Below, piece by piece: positions 1 to 7,595 of a stretch of 36,819 bases of DNA; the stretch's first letter is position 1; each line of letters begins with the position of its first letter. Location: assembly GCA_903944755.1 (NCBI GenBank), contig CAJATB010000117.1, forward strand, positions 1 to 36,819, written 5' to 3'. Origin of the DNA: an uncultured Bacteroidota bacterium. GTDB taxonomy: Bacteria; Bacteroidota; Bacteroidia; Chitinophagales; Chitinophagaceae. A model generated the notes under the pieces. It did no database searches and was not told the DNA's origin. It was given only the letters and a program-made list of their open reading frames with translations. The translations under genes and the position numbers were made by a program.

Positions 1-159
1 ATACTAGTTGGCATGCTTTTAATGGCAGGCGGCAAGAGCGCTGACCCAAATGTATTTAACGCTGATGAAGTATACTCCTTCAGAAGAATTACCCTAGCAC
101 CCATTTTAATAATTGCTGGTTTTTGCGTAGAAGTATTTGCGATTTTTAAAAAACACTAG
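1..159 (+). CDS. DUF3098 domain protein, C-terminal part only
   Basis: An open frame runs in from the left edge and stops at TAG 157-159, giving 53 codons. The visible part has one hydrophobic segment (ILVGMLLMAGG), a short polar loop with an FRRITLAP motif, a second hydrophobic segment (ILIIAGFCVEVFAIF) and a basic tail (KKH). This two-helix layout with a conserved R-x-T-LAP-like turn fits the small DUF3098 membrane proteins of Bacteroidetes, which commonly precede uppP. The function of the family is unknown. The start codon lies outside the window. The family call comes from memory of the motif and the neighbour; the reading frame itself is clear. Confidence 0.7.
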   Translation: MLVGMLLMAGGKSADPNVFNADEVYSFRRITLAPILIIAGFCVEVFAIFKKH

Positions 160-175
160 TTAACTACACCTCCTT

Positions 176-201
176 AAAGCGATGAATTTCATCGCTTTTT
201 T
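176..201 (+). terminator. Intrinsic terminator after the DUF3098 gene, 20 nt before uppP
   Basis: A perfect 10-bp stem (AAAGCGATGA 176-185 with TCATCGCTTT 189-198) and a 3-nt loop end in a T run reaching 201. It lies 16 nt after the upstream stop. Only 20 nt separate it from the uppP ATG, so either uppP is read through it or the uppP promoter overlaps it. Confidence 0.7.
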
Positions 202-221
202 AATATAAAATTTTCATTAAG

Positions 222-1013
222 ATGGACTTAATCCAAGCGATTATCATAGCAATTATTGAAGGCATTACTGAATTCTTACCTATATCAAGCACAGCGCACA
301 TGAAATTTGCCAATCCCTTCCTAGGTATTGCCGATACCCCATTTGTTGATTTGTTTGAGATTGTGATACAACTAGCGGCTATTGGATCAATTGTTGTTAT
401 TTACTATAAAAGATTCTTTAACTTTAAACACTATAGCTTTTATCTTAAATTAATTGTTGCCGTAATCCCTGCATTAATTTTTGGTGCTTTATTGAAAAAA
501 CATATTGATGCTGCCCTGAATAATTTATGGATTATTGCTATTGTTATGGTAGCCGGAGGAGTACTATTATTATTCATGGACAAGTTATTTAATAAGCCTG
601 CTGTGGAAACCGAAGAATTAACCTACAAACAATCATTTGTGGTAGGATGCTTTCAGGTATTATCCATTATTTTCCCGGGGCTTAGCCGAAGTGCCGCTAC
701 AATTATTGGAGGGATGAGTCAAAAATTAACAAAAAAAACAGCTGCAGAATTTTCCTTTTTCTTAGCTGTACCAACTATGCTTGCCGCTTCGGCTAAAAGT
801 ACACTAGATGTATACCAGGACCACCCTGAAGTTTTTTCTAACGACAATTTATTGACTTTACTAATAGGCGCTGTTGTGGCATTTATTGTAGCTTTAATTT
901 CGGTGAAATTCTTTATTCAATTTGTCCAAAAAAAGGGGTTTGCCCTGTTTGGCTGGTACAGAATAGCGCTCGGCTTAACTATTATGGCCCTGCTTTATAC
1001 TAAGTACCTATAG
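222..1013 (+). CDS. uppP: Undecaprenyl-diphosphatase UppP (BacA family)
   Basis: This 263-residue integral membrane phosphatase converts undecaprenyl diphosphate to undecaprenyl phosphate, recycling the lipid carrier for peptidoglycan and O-antigen synthesis. The family signatures are clear. The N-terminal motif EGITEFLPISSTAH (about residues 13-26) holds the conserved glutamates, and the second motif PGLSRSAAT (about 147-155) holds the catalytic-site arginine and serine. Several hydrophobic segments fill the rest. Length is normal for the family (about 260-275). The ATG at 222 fits the usual family start. The DUF3098 gene upstream is separated by a terminator hairpin. Overproduction of this family is known to give bacitracin resistance; nothing here suggests it is more than the housekeeping copy. 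Confidence 0.95.
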   Translation: MDLIQAIIIAIIEGITEFLPISSTAHMKFANPFLGIADTPFVDLFEIVIQLAAIGSIVVIYYKRFFNFKHYSFYLKLIVAVIPALIFGALLKKHIDAALNNLWIIAIVMVAGGVLLLFMDKLFNKPAVETEELTYKQSFVVGCFQVLSIIFPGLSRSAATIIGGMSQKLTKKTAAEFSFFLAVPTMLAASAKSTLDVYQDHPEVFSNDNLLTLLIGAVVAFIVALISVKFFIQFVQKKGFALFGWYRIALGLTIMALLYTKYL

Positions 1014-1063
1014 GACACATGCACAATTAATTGTATTTTTAAGAATACAAACCCCCTGTAGTT

Positions 1064-2374
1064 ATGCATACAGCCTCAAAAAAAGTAATACATAGTTGGA
1101 CCATGTACGATTGGGCAAATAGTGTTTATAGCCTTGTTATTACATCTACCATTTTCCCTGCTTATTACGAAGCAGTAACAAGCGACGGTAATGAAAAAAC
1201 CTTAATTGACAAAGTTCATATTGGGCCATTTGAATTCGTAAATACCGCCCTATATAATTACGCATTAGCAATTGCATTTGTTATTGTTGCCTTAATGTCA
1301 CCCCTACTTTCTTCCATTGCCGACTATAAAGGAAATAAAAAACAGTTCCTGCAATTCTTTTGCACTTTGGGAAGTTTAGCTTGTATGTCCTTATACTTTT
1401 TTGATAGCTCCCATATTTATTTAGGGCTTATTTCGGTAATAATTGCTTGTGTAGGATTTTGGGGTAGTCTTGTATTTTACAATTCCTACCTTCCCGAAAT
1501 TGCCGCACCCGCTGATAGGGACCGCGTTAGTGCGAAAGGTTTTGTAATGGGTTATACAGGGTCCGTTATCCTGCAGGTAATTTGTTTCGTATTTGTATTA
1601 AAACCTGAACTATTTGGCATCACTGTTGGTAAAGCCTCACAAGTTTCTTTTTTATTGGCAGGCCTTTGGTGGTTTGGTTTTGGGCAATGGTTTATTTTAA
1701 AACTGCCCGATGGTGTAAGTATTGCAAATCCTGAAAAAAAAGAAGGCTTGCTTAGTGCTGGTTATAAAGAATTGCATAAGGTTTGGTTGCAATTAAGACA
1801 TTTACCCGTGTTAAAAAAATTCCTTTCCGCTTTCTTCTTTTACAATATGGGCGTACAAACTATAATGTTGGCCGCTACTTTATATGGGAAAAGCGAATTG
1901 AATATTCCTACCACGAACTTGATTATTGCTATTTTAATTATACAAATTGTGGCTATACCTGGGGCTTTTTATATGTCGAAATTAGCAAGCAAATGGGGCA
2001 ACTTAAATACACTCATGGTAGCTGTATTGTTTTGGGTGGGCGCATGTGTTGTTGGTTATTTTATACCTAGAAATGGGGTTGTCCAATTTTATACATTGGC
2101 CATACTTGTAGGGTTTGTAATGGGGGGTATTCAATCAGTAAGCCGAAGTACCTACGCAAAATTAATGCCTGAAACGCATGATACTACCAGCTTTTTTAGT
2201 TTCTATGATGTTACAGAAAAAATCGCAATTGTTATAGGGATGTTTGGTTTTGGAGTGATCAACGAAGTCACTGGCTCTCAAAGAAATTCAGTCCTTGCGT
2301 TATGTCTGTTTTTTATAACTGGCTTTGTTTTACTTTACCACACTTCAAAGCATAAAGAAAATGCAATTATATAG
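1064..2374 (+). CDS. UMF1-type MFS transporter (Atg22-like)
   Basis: This is a 436-residue polytopic membrane protein. The N-terminal motif SWTMYDWANSVYSLVI and the segment SPLLSSIADYKGNKK after the second membrane span (MFS motif-A-like) are typical of bacterial proteins grouped with the Atg22/UMF1 family of the major facilitator superfamily. About 12 hydrophobic segments can be counted, with a longer hydrophilic stretch after span 6. A later motif, GGIQSVSRSTYAKLMPE, is also family-typical. The substrate is unknown. In yeast, Atg22 exports amino acids from the vacuole, but that should not be carried over to bacteria without data. The 3' end overlaps the next gene by 14 nt (2361-2374), indicating co-transcription and probable translational coupling. 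Confidence 0.85.
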   Translation: MHTASKKVIHSWTMYDWANSVYSLVITSTIFPAYYEAVTSDGNEKTLIDKVHIGPFEFVNTALYNYALAIAFVIVALMSPLLSSIADYKGNKKQFLQFFCTLGSLACMSLYFFDSSHIYLGLISVIIACVGFWGSLVFYNSYLPEIAAPADRDRVSAKGFVMGYTGSVILQVICFVFVLKPELFGITVGKASQVSFLLAGLWWFGFGQWFILKLPDGVSIANPEKKEGLLSAGYKELHKVWLQLRHLPVLKKFLSAFFFYNMGVQTIMLAATLYGKSELNIPTTNLIIAILIIQIVAIPGAFYMSKLASKWGNLNTLMVAVLFWVGACVVGYFIPRNGVVQFYTLAILVGFVMGGIQSVSRSTYAKLMPETHDTTSFFSFYDVTEKIAIVIGMFGFGVINEVTGSQRNSVLALCLFFITGFVLLYHTSKHKENAII

Positions 2375-3227
2375 TATTGAAACAGGGAAATTTAAATTAG
2401 ATGGTGGCGCTATGTTTGGTGTTGTGCCAAAATCAATATGGAACAAGTTAAATCCTGCCGACGAAACTAATTTATGTACATGGGCACTAAGGTGTTTATT
2501 GGTTATTGAAGGAGATCGAAAAATACTTATTGATACCGGAATGGGAAATAAGCAAGACGATAAATTTTTCAAGCATTATCAACCTCATGACACTATAACC
2601 TTAGCTAATGCCCTTGCTCCCTATAAAATAAAGCCTGAGGAAATTACGGACGTTTTACTCACCCATTTACACTTTGACCATGTTGGTGGTGCAATTAATA
2701 AAATAGACAACCAATTAGTGCCCGCATTCCCTAATGCTACTTATTGGGTGAGTGAGACCCAATGGAACTTAGCACTTAACCCAAATAAACGGGAACGTGC
2801 TTCCTTCTTAACAGAGAATATATTGCCACTAAGGAAAACAGGCAAATTAAAGCTAATCACTATCCCCGTTTACAACAGCGATACAAGTTTGCAAGAAATT
2901 CATTTTAGCCCCTCCTTAAGCTGTTATGTCGTAAATGGACATACCCAAGGCATGTTGCTTCCTAAAATTAATACAGGAAAAGAAACCATCGTTTATATGG
3001 CTGACTTATTGCCAAGCATTGGCCATATTCCTATCCCCTATGTAATGGGATATGATATGCAACCACTGCTTACATTGGATGAAAAAGAATTGTTCTTGAA
3101 TGAGGCACTGAAAAATAACTTTACTTTATTTTTTGAACACGACCCGGTAAACGAATGTTGTAAAGTACAATTAACAGAAAAGGGAATTCGTGCTTCTACT
3201 ACTTTCAAATTGGCAGAAATTGTGTAG
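2361..3227 (+). CDS. MBL-fold metallo-hydrolase
   Basis: A 288-residue enzyme of the metallo-beta-lactamase fold. The zinc-binding signature THLHFDH is at residues 101-107 (H102, H104, D106, H107). Further likely ligands are the histidine in VNGHTQG, the aspartate in MADLL and the late histidine in FEHDP. The strand ILIDTGMG before the signature is typical of the fold. The ATG at 2361 was chosen because the upstream in-frame start (2325) is a TTG inside the transporter gene and the family begins near MQLYSIETGKF. There is no signal peptide, so it is probably cytoplasmic. The layout resembles lactonase or alkylsulfatase-like hydrolases, but the substrate cannot be read from the sequence. Confidence 0.85.
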   Translation: MQLYSIETGKFKLDGGAMFGVVPKSIWNKLNPADETNLCTWALRCLLVIEGDRKILIDTGMGNKQDDKFFKHYQPHDTITLANALAPYKIKPEEITDVLLTHLHFDHVGGAINKIDNQLVPAFPNATYWVSETQWNLALNPNKRERASFLTENILPLRKTGKLKLITIPVYNSDTSLQEIHFSPSLSCYVVNGHTQGMLLPKINTGKETIVYMADLLPSIGHIPIPYVMGYDMQPLLTLDEKELFLNEALKNNFTLFFEHDPVNECCKVQLTEKGIRASTTFKLAEIV

Positions 3228-3252
3228 GTAGTTTAGGCGCAGTACTGTAGCA

Positions 3253-4062
3253 TTATTTTGTATCAACTAATTCAATAAGAGAAGTTAATGGATGCTTAAG
3301 GTTTTGATACCCTACCATATCCATTTTTATACTCCCTACGATAATAGGTGTTTCTAGCCTTACGGGGATATGGTTTTCATCGTCGGTTACCCATATTGTC
3401 ATTTTCTCACCTCCGTCAAATACGGTGCCTTTAACCAATAAGGGTGCAATTTTGATTACTTTAAATTTTCCGAACCTAGTGGTAATTACGTCTCTTCCTA
3501 AGAATTTAAAATAAGAAGGGTATAATTCTTTATCTAAAAAGAAATTTAGAAATATTTTATCATTCATTTGACAAAAAGCATAATTAATATTTCTTGCCGC
3601 ATATATAGCACTAATTACATCGTGCGTGCAATCGGCAGTCTTGTAGGTAACATCGGCAGTGATAGCAGTTTTGCCTTTCTGATTAAATTGTATTGACTCA
3701 GATTGATGAAATCCGCCTTCGTTTATTTGTCTTGTAAATTGATAAGGGAGTAAGCTTCTCGCATCAACAATACTTTCATATTTATCCCTTACTTTGAATA
3801 TCCAATCATACTTGCTATTTGACCTTCCTGTAGCCGTAAAAATGAAAGCGTCAGATCCGTTCCAATTGGAAGACTGTGTTGTAAGTTCTGCACTACCTGC
3901 ATTCACATATAAGCCAATTACATTATAGTAAATATTATATTGCAACTTTTCTCCTGGTATAAAGGAATTATTTATTTGATTGCAAACTCCATTATTAGCA
4001 GGAGGCACAGGAATTGGGTTTAACCAACTCAAAAAATTTATTATAATATAAAGGATATACAT
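3253..4062 (-). CDS. DUF3108 domain-containing exported protein
   Basis: This 269-residue protein begins with a short hydrophobic segment (YILYIIINFLSWL) that can serve as a signal peptide. A mostly beta-strand body follows, starting at FIPGEKLQYNIYYNVIGLYVNAGSAEL. The pattern GE-L-Y-I-Y-G-AG-A-L followed by SKYDWIFKVRDKYES is typical of DUF3108 proteins of Bacteroidetes and Proteobacteria, which are exported and of unknown function. The late segment GGEKMTIWVTDDENHIPVRLE is also characteristic. The gene lies 31 nt after the LPG-synthase-like gene on the same strand and is probably co-transcribed with it. The fold may be LolA/LolB-like and suited to lipid or envelope work, but that is inference. 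Confidence 0.75.
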   Translation of the reverse strand: MYILYIIINFLSWLNPIPVPPANNGVCNQINNSFIPGEKLQYNIYYNVIGLYVNAGSAELTTQSSNWNGSDAFIFTATGRSNSKYDWIFKVRDKYESIVDARSLLPYQFTRQINEGGFHQSESIQFNQKGKTAITADVTYKTADCTHDVISAIYAARNINYAFCQMNDKIFLNFFLDKELYPSYFKFLGRDVITTRFGKFKVIKIAPLLVKGTVFDGGEKMTIWVTDDENHIPVRLETPIIVGSIKMDMVGYQNLKHPLTSLIELVDTK

Positions 4063-4093
4063 TTTTTTTATTTACTAATTCAGTTGTACAAAA

Positions 4094-5011
4094 TTATTGC
4101 TTTAATCGGAAACCCAATAATAAGCAAGTGCCTATTATTGCAGGAATAAGAAAATTAACAACCCATATCAAGGAAGATAGGACTATAATCATTCCTTCAT
4201 TTGGGTACCAAGGGGCTAAAATTAATAACAAAAGTTGTCCCCTTACTACTAATTCTGAAATACTTATAGTAGGTAAAATGGAAAGAAATAGAAATAAAAC
4301 TGCAATGGAGGATCCTAACACCCAAAATGGAATGTCCATACCCAACATTTTCGCTGCCCAAGCATATTGAAAGGTGAAAACTCCATACCTTAAAAAAGAC
4401 AATAATAATAGAATGATTTTAGAACGGGTGGGTATTTGAAGCTTATTTAATACAGCCAGCCAGCCCTTCCATTGCCTATCATAAAAAAATATAATTATTG
4501 CAAATAAAGCTATTAATGGGCTTACCCATTTTAACCAAGCGAAGAATGGTGAATTCCAAAATAGTGCAACTGTCCCAATAATAATAGTTACTAATAATTG
4601 CGCATAAGAAGTCCATGCCATCTGCGCTACTCCTTTTGCCTTATTCCCTGTTTCTAAAAACATCGTTCTTCCTACGTATTCTCCTATTCTATTGGGCGTA
4701 AAAAAGGCAAAAGCTTGCCCCACAAAAACACTGCGAAGCGACTTAAGAAAATTAATAGGGTTATTTTTTTCAACTACTCGCTTCCATTTTAGTGCTTCTA
4801 GCATAAAATTTAATCCCATCAATAATAATAAAATGACCCAATATATAAAAGTAGTCTGTAGCAACTGCTGCTGTATTTCAACCCCGAACGCTGCCCAATT
4901 TTTATTCGAAATGGCTTCCTTATAAATGGCAATCCCACAAATAATAAATAACAAAAAGCCAAGACACTTTCTGCCGTAATTAATTATTAATGGTATTGCT
5001 TTTTTGAACAT
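4094..5011 (-). CDS. Lysylphosphatidylglycerol synthase-like transmembrane protein
   Basis: A 305-residue membrane protein with about eight hydrophobic segments, matching the membrane (flippase-like) domain of the LPG synthase / UPF0104 family. Useful marks are LNFMLEALKWKRVV after the second membrane span, the loop FFTPNRIGEYVGR (about residues 98-110), where the conserved G-x-Y/R motif of this family lies, and PTISISELVVRG near the C-terminus. The aminoacyl-transferase domain of MprF is absent, so it is not expected to make lysyl-PG. Stand-alone members probably move lipid-linked molecules, but substrates are rarely known. The start at 5011 is 46 nt from the divergent ruvC start. DUF3108 follows downstream. 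Confidence 0.8.
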   Translation of the reverse strand: MFKKAIPLIINYGRKCLGFLLFIICGIAIYKEAISNKNWAAFGVEIQQQLLQTTFIYWVILLLLMGLNFMLEALKWKRVVEKNNPINFLKSLRSVFVGQAFAFFTPNRIGEYVGRTMFLETGNKAKGVAQMAWTSYAQLLVTIIIGTVALFWNSPFFAWLKWVSPLIALFAIIIFFYDRQWKGWLAVLNKLQIPTRSKIILLLLSFLRYGVFTFQYAWAAKMLGMDIPFWVLGSSIAVLFLFLSILPTISISELVVRGQLLLLILAPWYPNEGMIIVLSSLIWVVNFLIPAIIGTCLLLGFRLKQ

Positions 5012-5045
5012 GTGCGGTAAAGTTCGGTTTTTGGAATGATATATG

Positions 5046-5053
5046 TAACTTTA
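5046..5053 (+). promoter_or_regulatory. Possible -7 box of ruvC
   Basis: TAACTTTA matches 7 of 8 positions of the Bacteroidetes -7 consensus TAnnTTTG. Only 4 nt separate it from the ruvC ATG at 5058, so a transcript starting at the usual distance would be leaderless. No TTG element is visible at the right spacing, so support is partial. Confidence 0.35.
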
Positions 5054-5057
5054 TTGC

Positions 5058-5618
5058 ATGCCCAAATCACCCATCATTTTAGGAATTGACCCAGGTACAC
5101 AAATATTAGGTTATGCCCTTTTAAAAGGAGGCCCGCATCCGGCCTTGATTGAGATGGATGTATTAAAGCTTACTAAGGAAAAAGATATTTATGCAAGGCT
5201 TCAAATGATACATGCAAAAATTATTGAGCTCATTGATACACACAATCCTACCCACTTTGCTATTGAAGCTCCTTTTTTTGGGAAAAACGTACAAAGTATG
5301 CTAAAGCTAGGTCGTGCACAAGGGGTTGCTATTGCCGCCGCAATGCATTATAAATTACCTGTCGTAGAATACGCTCCAAAAAAAGTAAAGCAATCTATAA
5401 CAGGTAATGGAAATGCCGACAAGGATATGGTTTGGAAAATGCTTGAACGAATTTTAAAAATTGAAAAGCAACCTAAATATTTTGATGCAACCGACGCTTT
5501 AGGTGTTGCGCTTTGCCATTGGTATCAACTAAGCAGTCCCGTTTTACCTGCAGCAAAGGGGCTTAAAGGCTGGGAGGCTTTTTTAGCAAAAAACCCAGGA
5601 AGGGTTAAGTTGAAATAA
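5058..5618 (+). CDS. ruvC: Crossover junction endodeoxyribonuclease RuvC
   Basis: This is a 186-residue Holliday-junction resolvase that works with RuvAB to finish homologous recombination. All four catalytic acids are visible at family positions: D11 in GIDPGT, E70 in AIEAPFF, and D143 and D146 in FDATDALGVALCH. The motif KNVQSMLKLGRAQG and the segment PKKVKQSITGNGNADKDMVW match the DNA-binding part of the family. Length is normal. The gene stands alone on the plus strand between a divergent membrane-protein gene and a convergent HIT gene whose stop lies 2 nt away. ruvA and ruvB are not in the window, as is usual in this phylum, where ruvC is often separate. Confidence 0.96.
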   Translation: MPKSPIILGIDPGTQILGYALLKGGPHPALIEMDVLKLTKEKDIYARLQMIHAKIIELIDTHNPTHFAIEAPFFGKNVQSMLKLGRAQGVAIAAAMHYKLPVVEYAPKKVKQSITGNGNADKDMVWKMLERILKIEKQPKYFDATDALGVALCHWYQLSSPVLPAAKGLKGWEAFLAKNPGRVKLK

Positions 5619-5620
5619 TA

Positions 5621-6010
5621 TTAAAGCTTACTTATAATTAATGCTTGTATTTCCTTAAACTGGTCATCACTTAACTTTAATTTTGGTTGGTCAAAATTAA
5701 TATCTGCAGCTCCATTAATGGGGATTAAATGCACGTGCGCGTGCGGTACTTCTAAACCTACCGTAACCATACTTACTCTGTTACAAACAAAGGATGCCTC
5801 AATAGCTTTAGCAATAGGTTTTGCAAATAGCATTAGCTCGCTCATAAAAGAATCGGGTAAGTCAAATACTTTGTCAATTTCTATTTTAGGTACAATTAAA
5901 GTGTGGCCCTTTTGTAGTGGCAATATATCAAGGAAGGCAAAAAAATGAGCCGACTCTGCGATTTTATAAGAAGGTATTTCGCCATTTATAATTTTAGTGA
6001 ATATTGTCAT
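5621..6010 (-). CDS. HIT family protein (purine-nucleoside phosphoramidase-like)
   Basis: A 129-residue HIT-fold protein. It has the N-terminal IFTKIINGEIPSYKI, the strand KGHTLIVPKIEIDKVFDL and the histidine triad signature HAHVHLIP (about residues 90-97). Proteins of this Hint group hydrolyse nucleoside phosphoramidates or similar adenylated compounds in the cytoplasm; the physiological substrate is usually unknown. Length and motif spacing are normal. It is downstream of greA on the same strand, but a strong hairpin at 6057-6088 separates them and a promoter-like pair lies at 6029-6059, so it is probably transcribed on its own. Confidence 0.92.
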   Translation of the reverse strand: MTIFTKIINGEIPSYKIAESAHFFAFLDILPLQKGHTLIVPKIEIDKVFDLPDSFMSELMLFAKPIAKAIEASFVCNRVSMVTVGLEVPHAHVHLIPINGAADINFDQPKLKLSDDQFKEIQALIISKL

Positions 6011-6028
6011 TTTGTAAAAGTTTGTAAC

Positions 6029-6059
6029 TAAAATTACGCTTTATCCCAAAACCAACAAA
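6029..6059 (-). promoter_or_regulatory. Possible promoter of the HIT gene
   Basis: On the minus strand, TTTG (6056-6059), 19 nt, then TAATTTTA (6029-6036) gives a Bacteroidetes-type promoter with one mismatch in the -7 box. The predicted start is about 10 nt before the HIT ATG. The TTTG element overlaps the greA terminator. Confidence 0.4.
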
Positions 6060-6088
6060 GCCCTTGTTAAATGAATAACAAGGGCTTT
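6057..6088 (-). terminator. Hairpin terminator after greA
   Basis: A perfect 13-bp stem (6057-6069 with 6076-6088, core CCCTTGTTA) has a 6-nt loop, 22 nt beyond the greA stop. On the minus strand the tail is TTTGTTGGTTTTG, an interrupted U tract, so termination may be incomplete. Confidence 0.7.
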
Positions 6089-6110
6089 GATAACTAGTTC
6101 ACTTATTTAG

Positions 6111-6587
6111 TTATATAGTAATGTTTTCAATTTTGAATTTCATTGCTCCATTGGGCGCTTGGATTTCAGCAATTTCTCCAATTTTTTTCCCAATTAGGCC
6201 CTTGCCTATTGGGGAGGATGCTGAAATTTTACCTGCTTTTAAATCGGCTTCTTTCTCTCCTACCAATTGATAAGTAACTGTTTTTTTAGTAGCTACATTC
6301 GTAATAGTTACTTTCGTTAAAATGGTAACTTTACTAGTATCAATAGTACTGGTGTCTACAATCTTAGCATTAGATATGGAACCTTCCAATTGCTTGATTT
6401 TTGATTCTAACATCCCTTGTGCTTCTTTAGCAGCATCATATTCAGCATTTTCTTTCAAATCTCCTTTTTCTCTAGCTTCACCAATTGCTCTTGATGCAGC
6501 TGGACGATCAATTGATTTCATACGTTGTAATTCTTCCCGCATTTTATCAAATGTCTCTTGCGTTACGTATACATTTGTTTCGCTCAT
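6111..6587 (-). CDS. greA: Transcription elongation factor GreA
   Basis: This 158-residue protein rescues backtracked RNA polymerase by stimulating transcript cleavage in the secondary channel. The N-terminal coiled coil carries the expected motifs DRPAASRAIGEAREKGDLKENAEYDAAKE, with the acidic tip residues in KENAEYDAAKE (the DxxE-type pair that positions Mg2+). The C-terminal FKBP-like domain ends with ISASSPIGKGLIGKKIGE, a typical GreA/GreB signature. Length matches the family. The ATG at 6587 aligns with the usual start. The gene lies between a strong downstream hairpin and a terminator-like hairpin in its leader, so its expression seems insulated on both sides. Confidence 0.96.
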   Translation of the reverse strand: MSETNVYVTQETFDKMREELQRMKSIDRPAASRAIGEAREKGDLKENAEYDAAKEAQGMLESKIKQLEGSISNAKIVDTSTIDTSKVTILTKVTITNVATKKTVTYQLVGEKEADLKAGKISASSPIGKGLIGKKIGEIAEIQAPNGAMKFKIENITI

Positions 6588-6604
6588 GTCTTCTGTTTAG
6601 ATAT

Positions 6605-6638
6605 AAAAAAAATACAACGCCACATAATTGTAGCGTTG
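6605..6638 (-). terminator. Terminator-like hairpin in the greA leader
   Basis: On the minus strand CAACGC (6633-6638) pairs with GCGTTG (6615-6620), then one mismatch, then three more pairs closing a 4-nt loop (6625-6628). A run of eight T residues (6605-6612) follows. It lies 27 nt after the dehydrogenase stop and 17 nt before the greA start. It may end the rsmA-dehydrogenase transcript, act as a greA attenuator, or both. Confidence 0.65.
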
Positions 6639-6645
6639 CATGTAA

Positions 6646-6653
6646 CAAAGATA
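6646..6653 (-). promoter_or_regulatory. -7 box upstream of greA
   Basis: TATCTTTG on the minus strand is a perfect TAnnTTTG match between the dehydrogenase stop (6665) and the leader hairpin. The nearest TTTG upstream is only 12 nt away, so the -33 element is poor. A transcript from here would begin about where the hairpin begins. Confidence 0.45.
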
Positions 6654-6664
6654 TTGATTTAGGA

Positions 6665-7594
6665 TCAAATAATACCTATTTTTTCTAATATGATCTTGGC
6701 CATTTTTAAGTACGCTTCCTGGCTATAACCTGCAATATGAGGCGTAGCAATGAAATTTGGCTGTGCAATTAAAGCACCTAAAACCTGCTTTTCTTGGTCT
6801 GTATAACCGGCCAATTGCTCATTTTCCATTACATCTAAGCCTGCACCTCTTAACTGGTTATTTTGTAGCGCACCCAGCACCGCCTGGGTTTCAGTTACCT
6901 GACCCCTACAAGTACTTATAAAATAGGGGCGTTTTTTACAATTGGCGAAAAACGTAGCATTTGCATAATGAAATGTCAAAGGCGTAAGGGGCAAATGCAA
7001 ACTAATTACCTCGGCTTGTTCCTGAATGGTTGATAAGCTAACCGATTTTATTCGGTCTGTTTCAAAGTTGGTTTTATAAATATCATGGGCAAGGATTTCA
7101 ACATCAAAGCCTGCCAACACTTTTGCAAATGCATTACCTGTATTACCTAAACCAATAATGCCCACTTTTTTCCCGGTAAGTTCATCGGCCCTGTTATTGT
7201 CACGAATCCATTTCCCCATTTTAATTTCGTCGTATGAACTATGAATGCGATTCATTAAACTTAATAGTAACCCCAAAGCATGTTCACCTACAGTAGTGCA
7301 GTTTCCCTCGGGGCTGCTTTCGCATTGTATCCCCTTACCTAGTGCATAGGGTACATCTATTAATTCCATTCCACTACCTAGTCGTCCAATCCATTTTAAA
7401 TTAATGGCCTTGTCAATTAAAGCAGCATCTACTTTAATGCTTGTTGTAATAATAAGCCCATGTGCATTAGCAATTAATGCTTCCAAACCCGCATAACTAA
7501 TGGCTGGCTCATACACTACTTCATACCCCTTTTCTTTTAATGTTTCCAATAAGAAGGGATGCACCGGTGCAGTAATAATTACTTGTAATGCCAT
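6665..7594 (-). CDS. D-2-hydroxyacid dehydrogenase (3-phosphoglycerate dehydrogenase-like)
   Basis: A 309-residue NAD-dependent oxidoreductase of the D-isomer 2-hydroxyacid dehydrogenase family. The Rossmann motif GIIGLGNTG is at residues 145-153. The catalytic R230 (STCRGQ), E257 (LDVMENE) and H286 (TPHIAGYS) are all in place. The short length and absence of an ACT domain resemble short serA-like or glyoxylate/hydroxypyruvate reductase-like enzymes; the substrate cannot be decided from sequence. No serC or serB lies nearby, so a role in serine synthesis is only one option. It starts 1 nt after the rsmA stop codon, so the two genes are an operon and probably translationally coupled. Confidence 0.85.
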   Translation of the reverse strand: MALQVIITAPVHPFLLETLKEKGYEVVYEPAISYAGLEALIANAHGLIITTSIKVDAALIDKAINLKWIGRLGSGMELIDVPYALGKGIQCESSPEGNCTTVGEHALGLLLSLMNRIHSSYDEIKMGKWIRDNNRADELTGKKVGIIGLGNTGNAFAKVLAGFDVEILAHDIYKTNFETDRIKSVSLSTIQEQAEVISLHLPLTPLTFHYANATFFANCKKRPYFISTCRGQVTETQAVLGALQNNQLRGAGLDVMENEQLAGYTDQEKQVLGALIAQPNFIATPHIAGYSQEAYLKMAKIILEKIGII

Positions 7595-7595
7595 A

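Noticed and set aside
721..760. A8 run in uppP (and similar A8 runs in purA and the transglycosylase) as phase-variable or slippery sites
   Set aside because: Runs of seven or eight A are common in this AT-rich sequence. I saw no domain-boundary logic there of the kind seen in dnaX.
1031..1050. Small inverted repeat (TTGTATT/AATACAA) between uppP and the transporter gene
   Set aside because: The stem is only 7 AT-rich pairs with no T run after it, so it is not supported as a terminator.
1783..2070. 95-codon open frame inside the MFS transporter gene
   Set aside because: It lies wholly within a clear transporter gene in another frame and has no family pattern.
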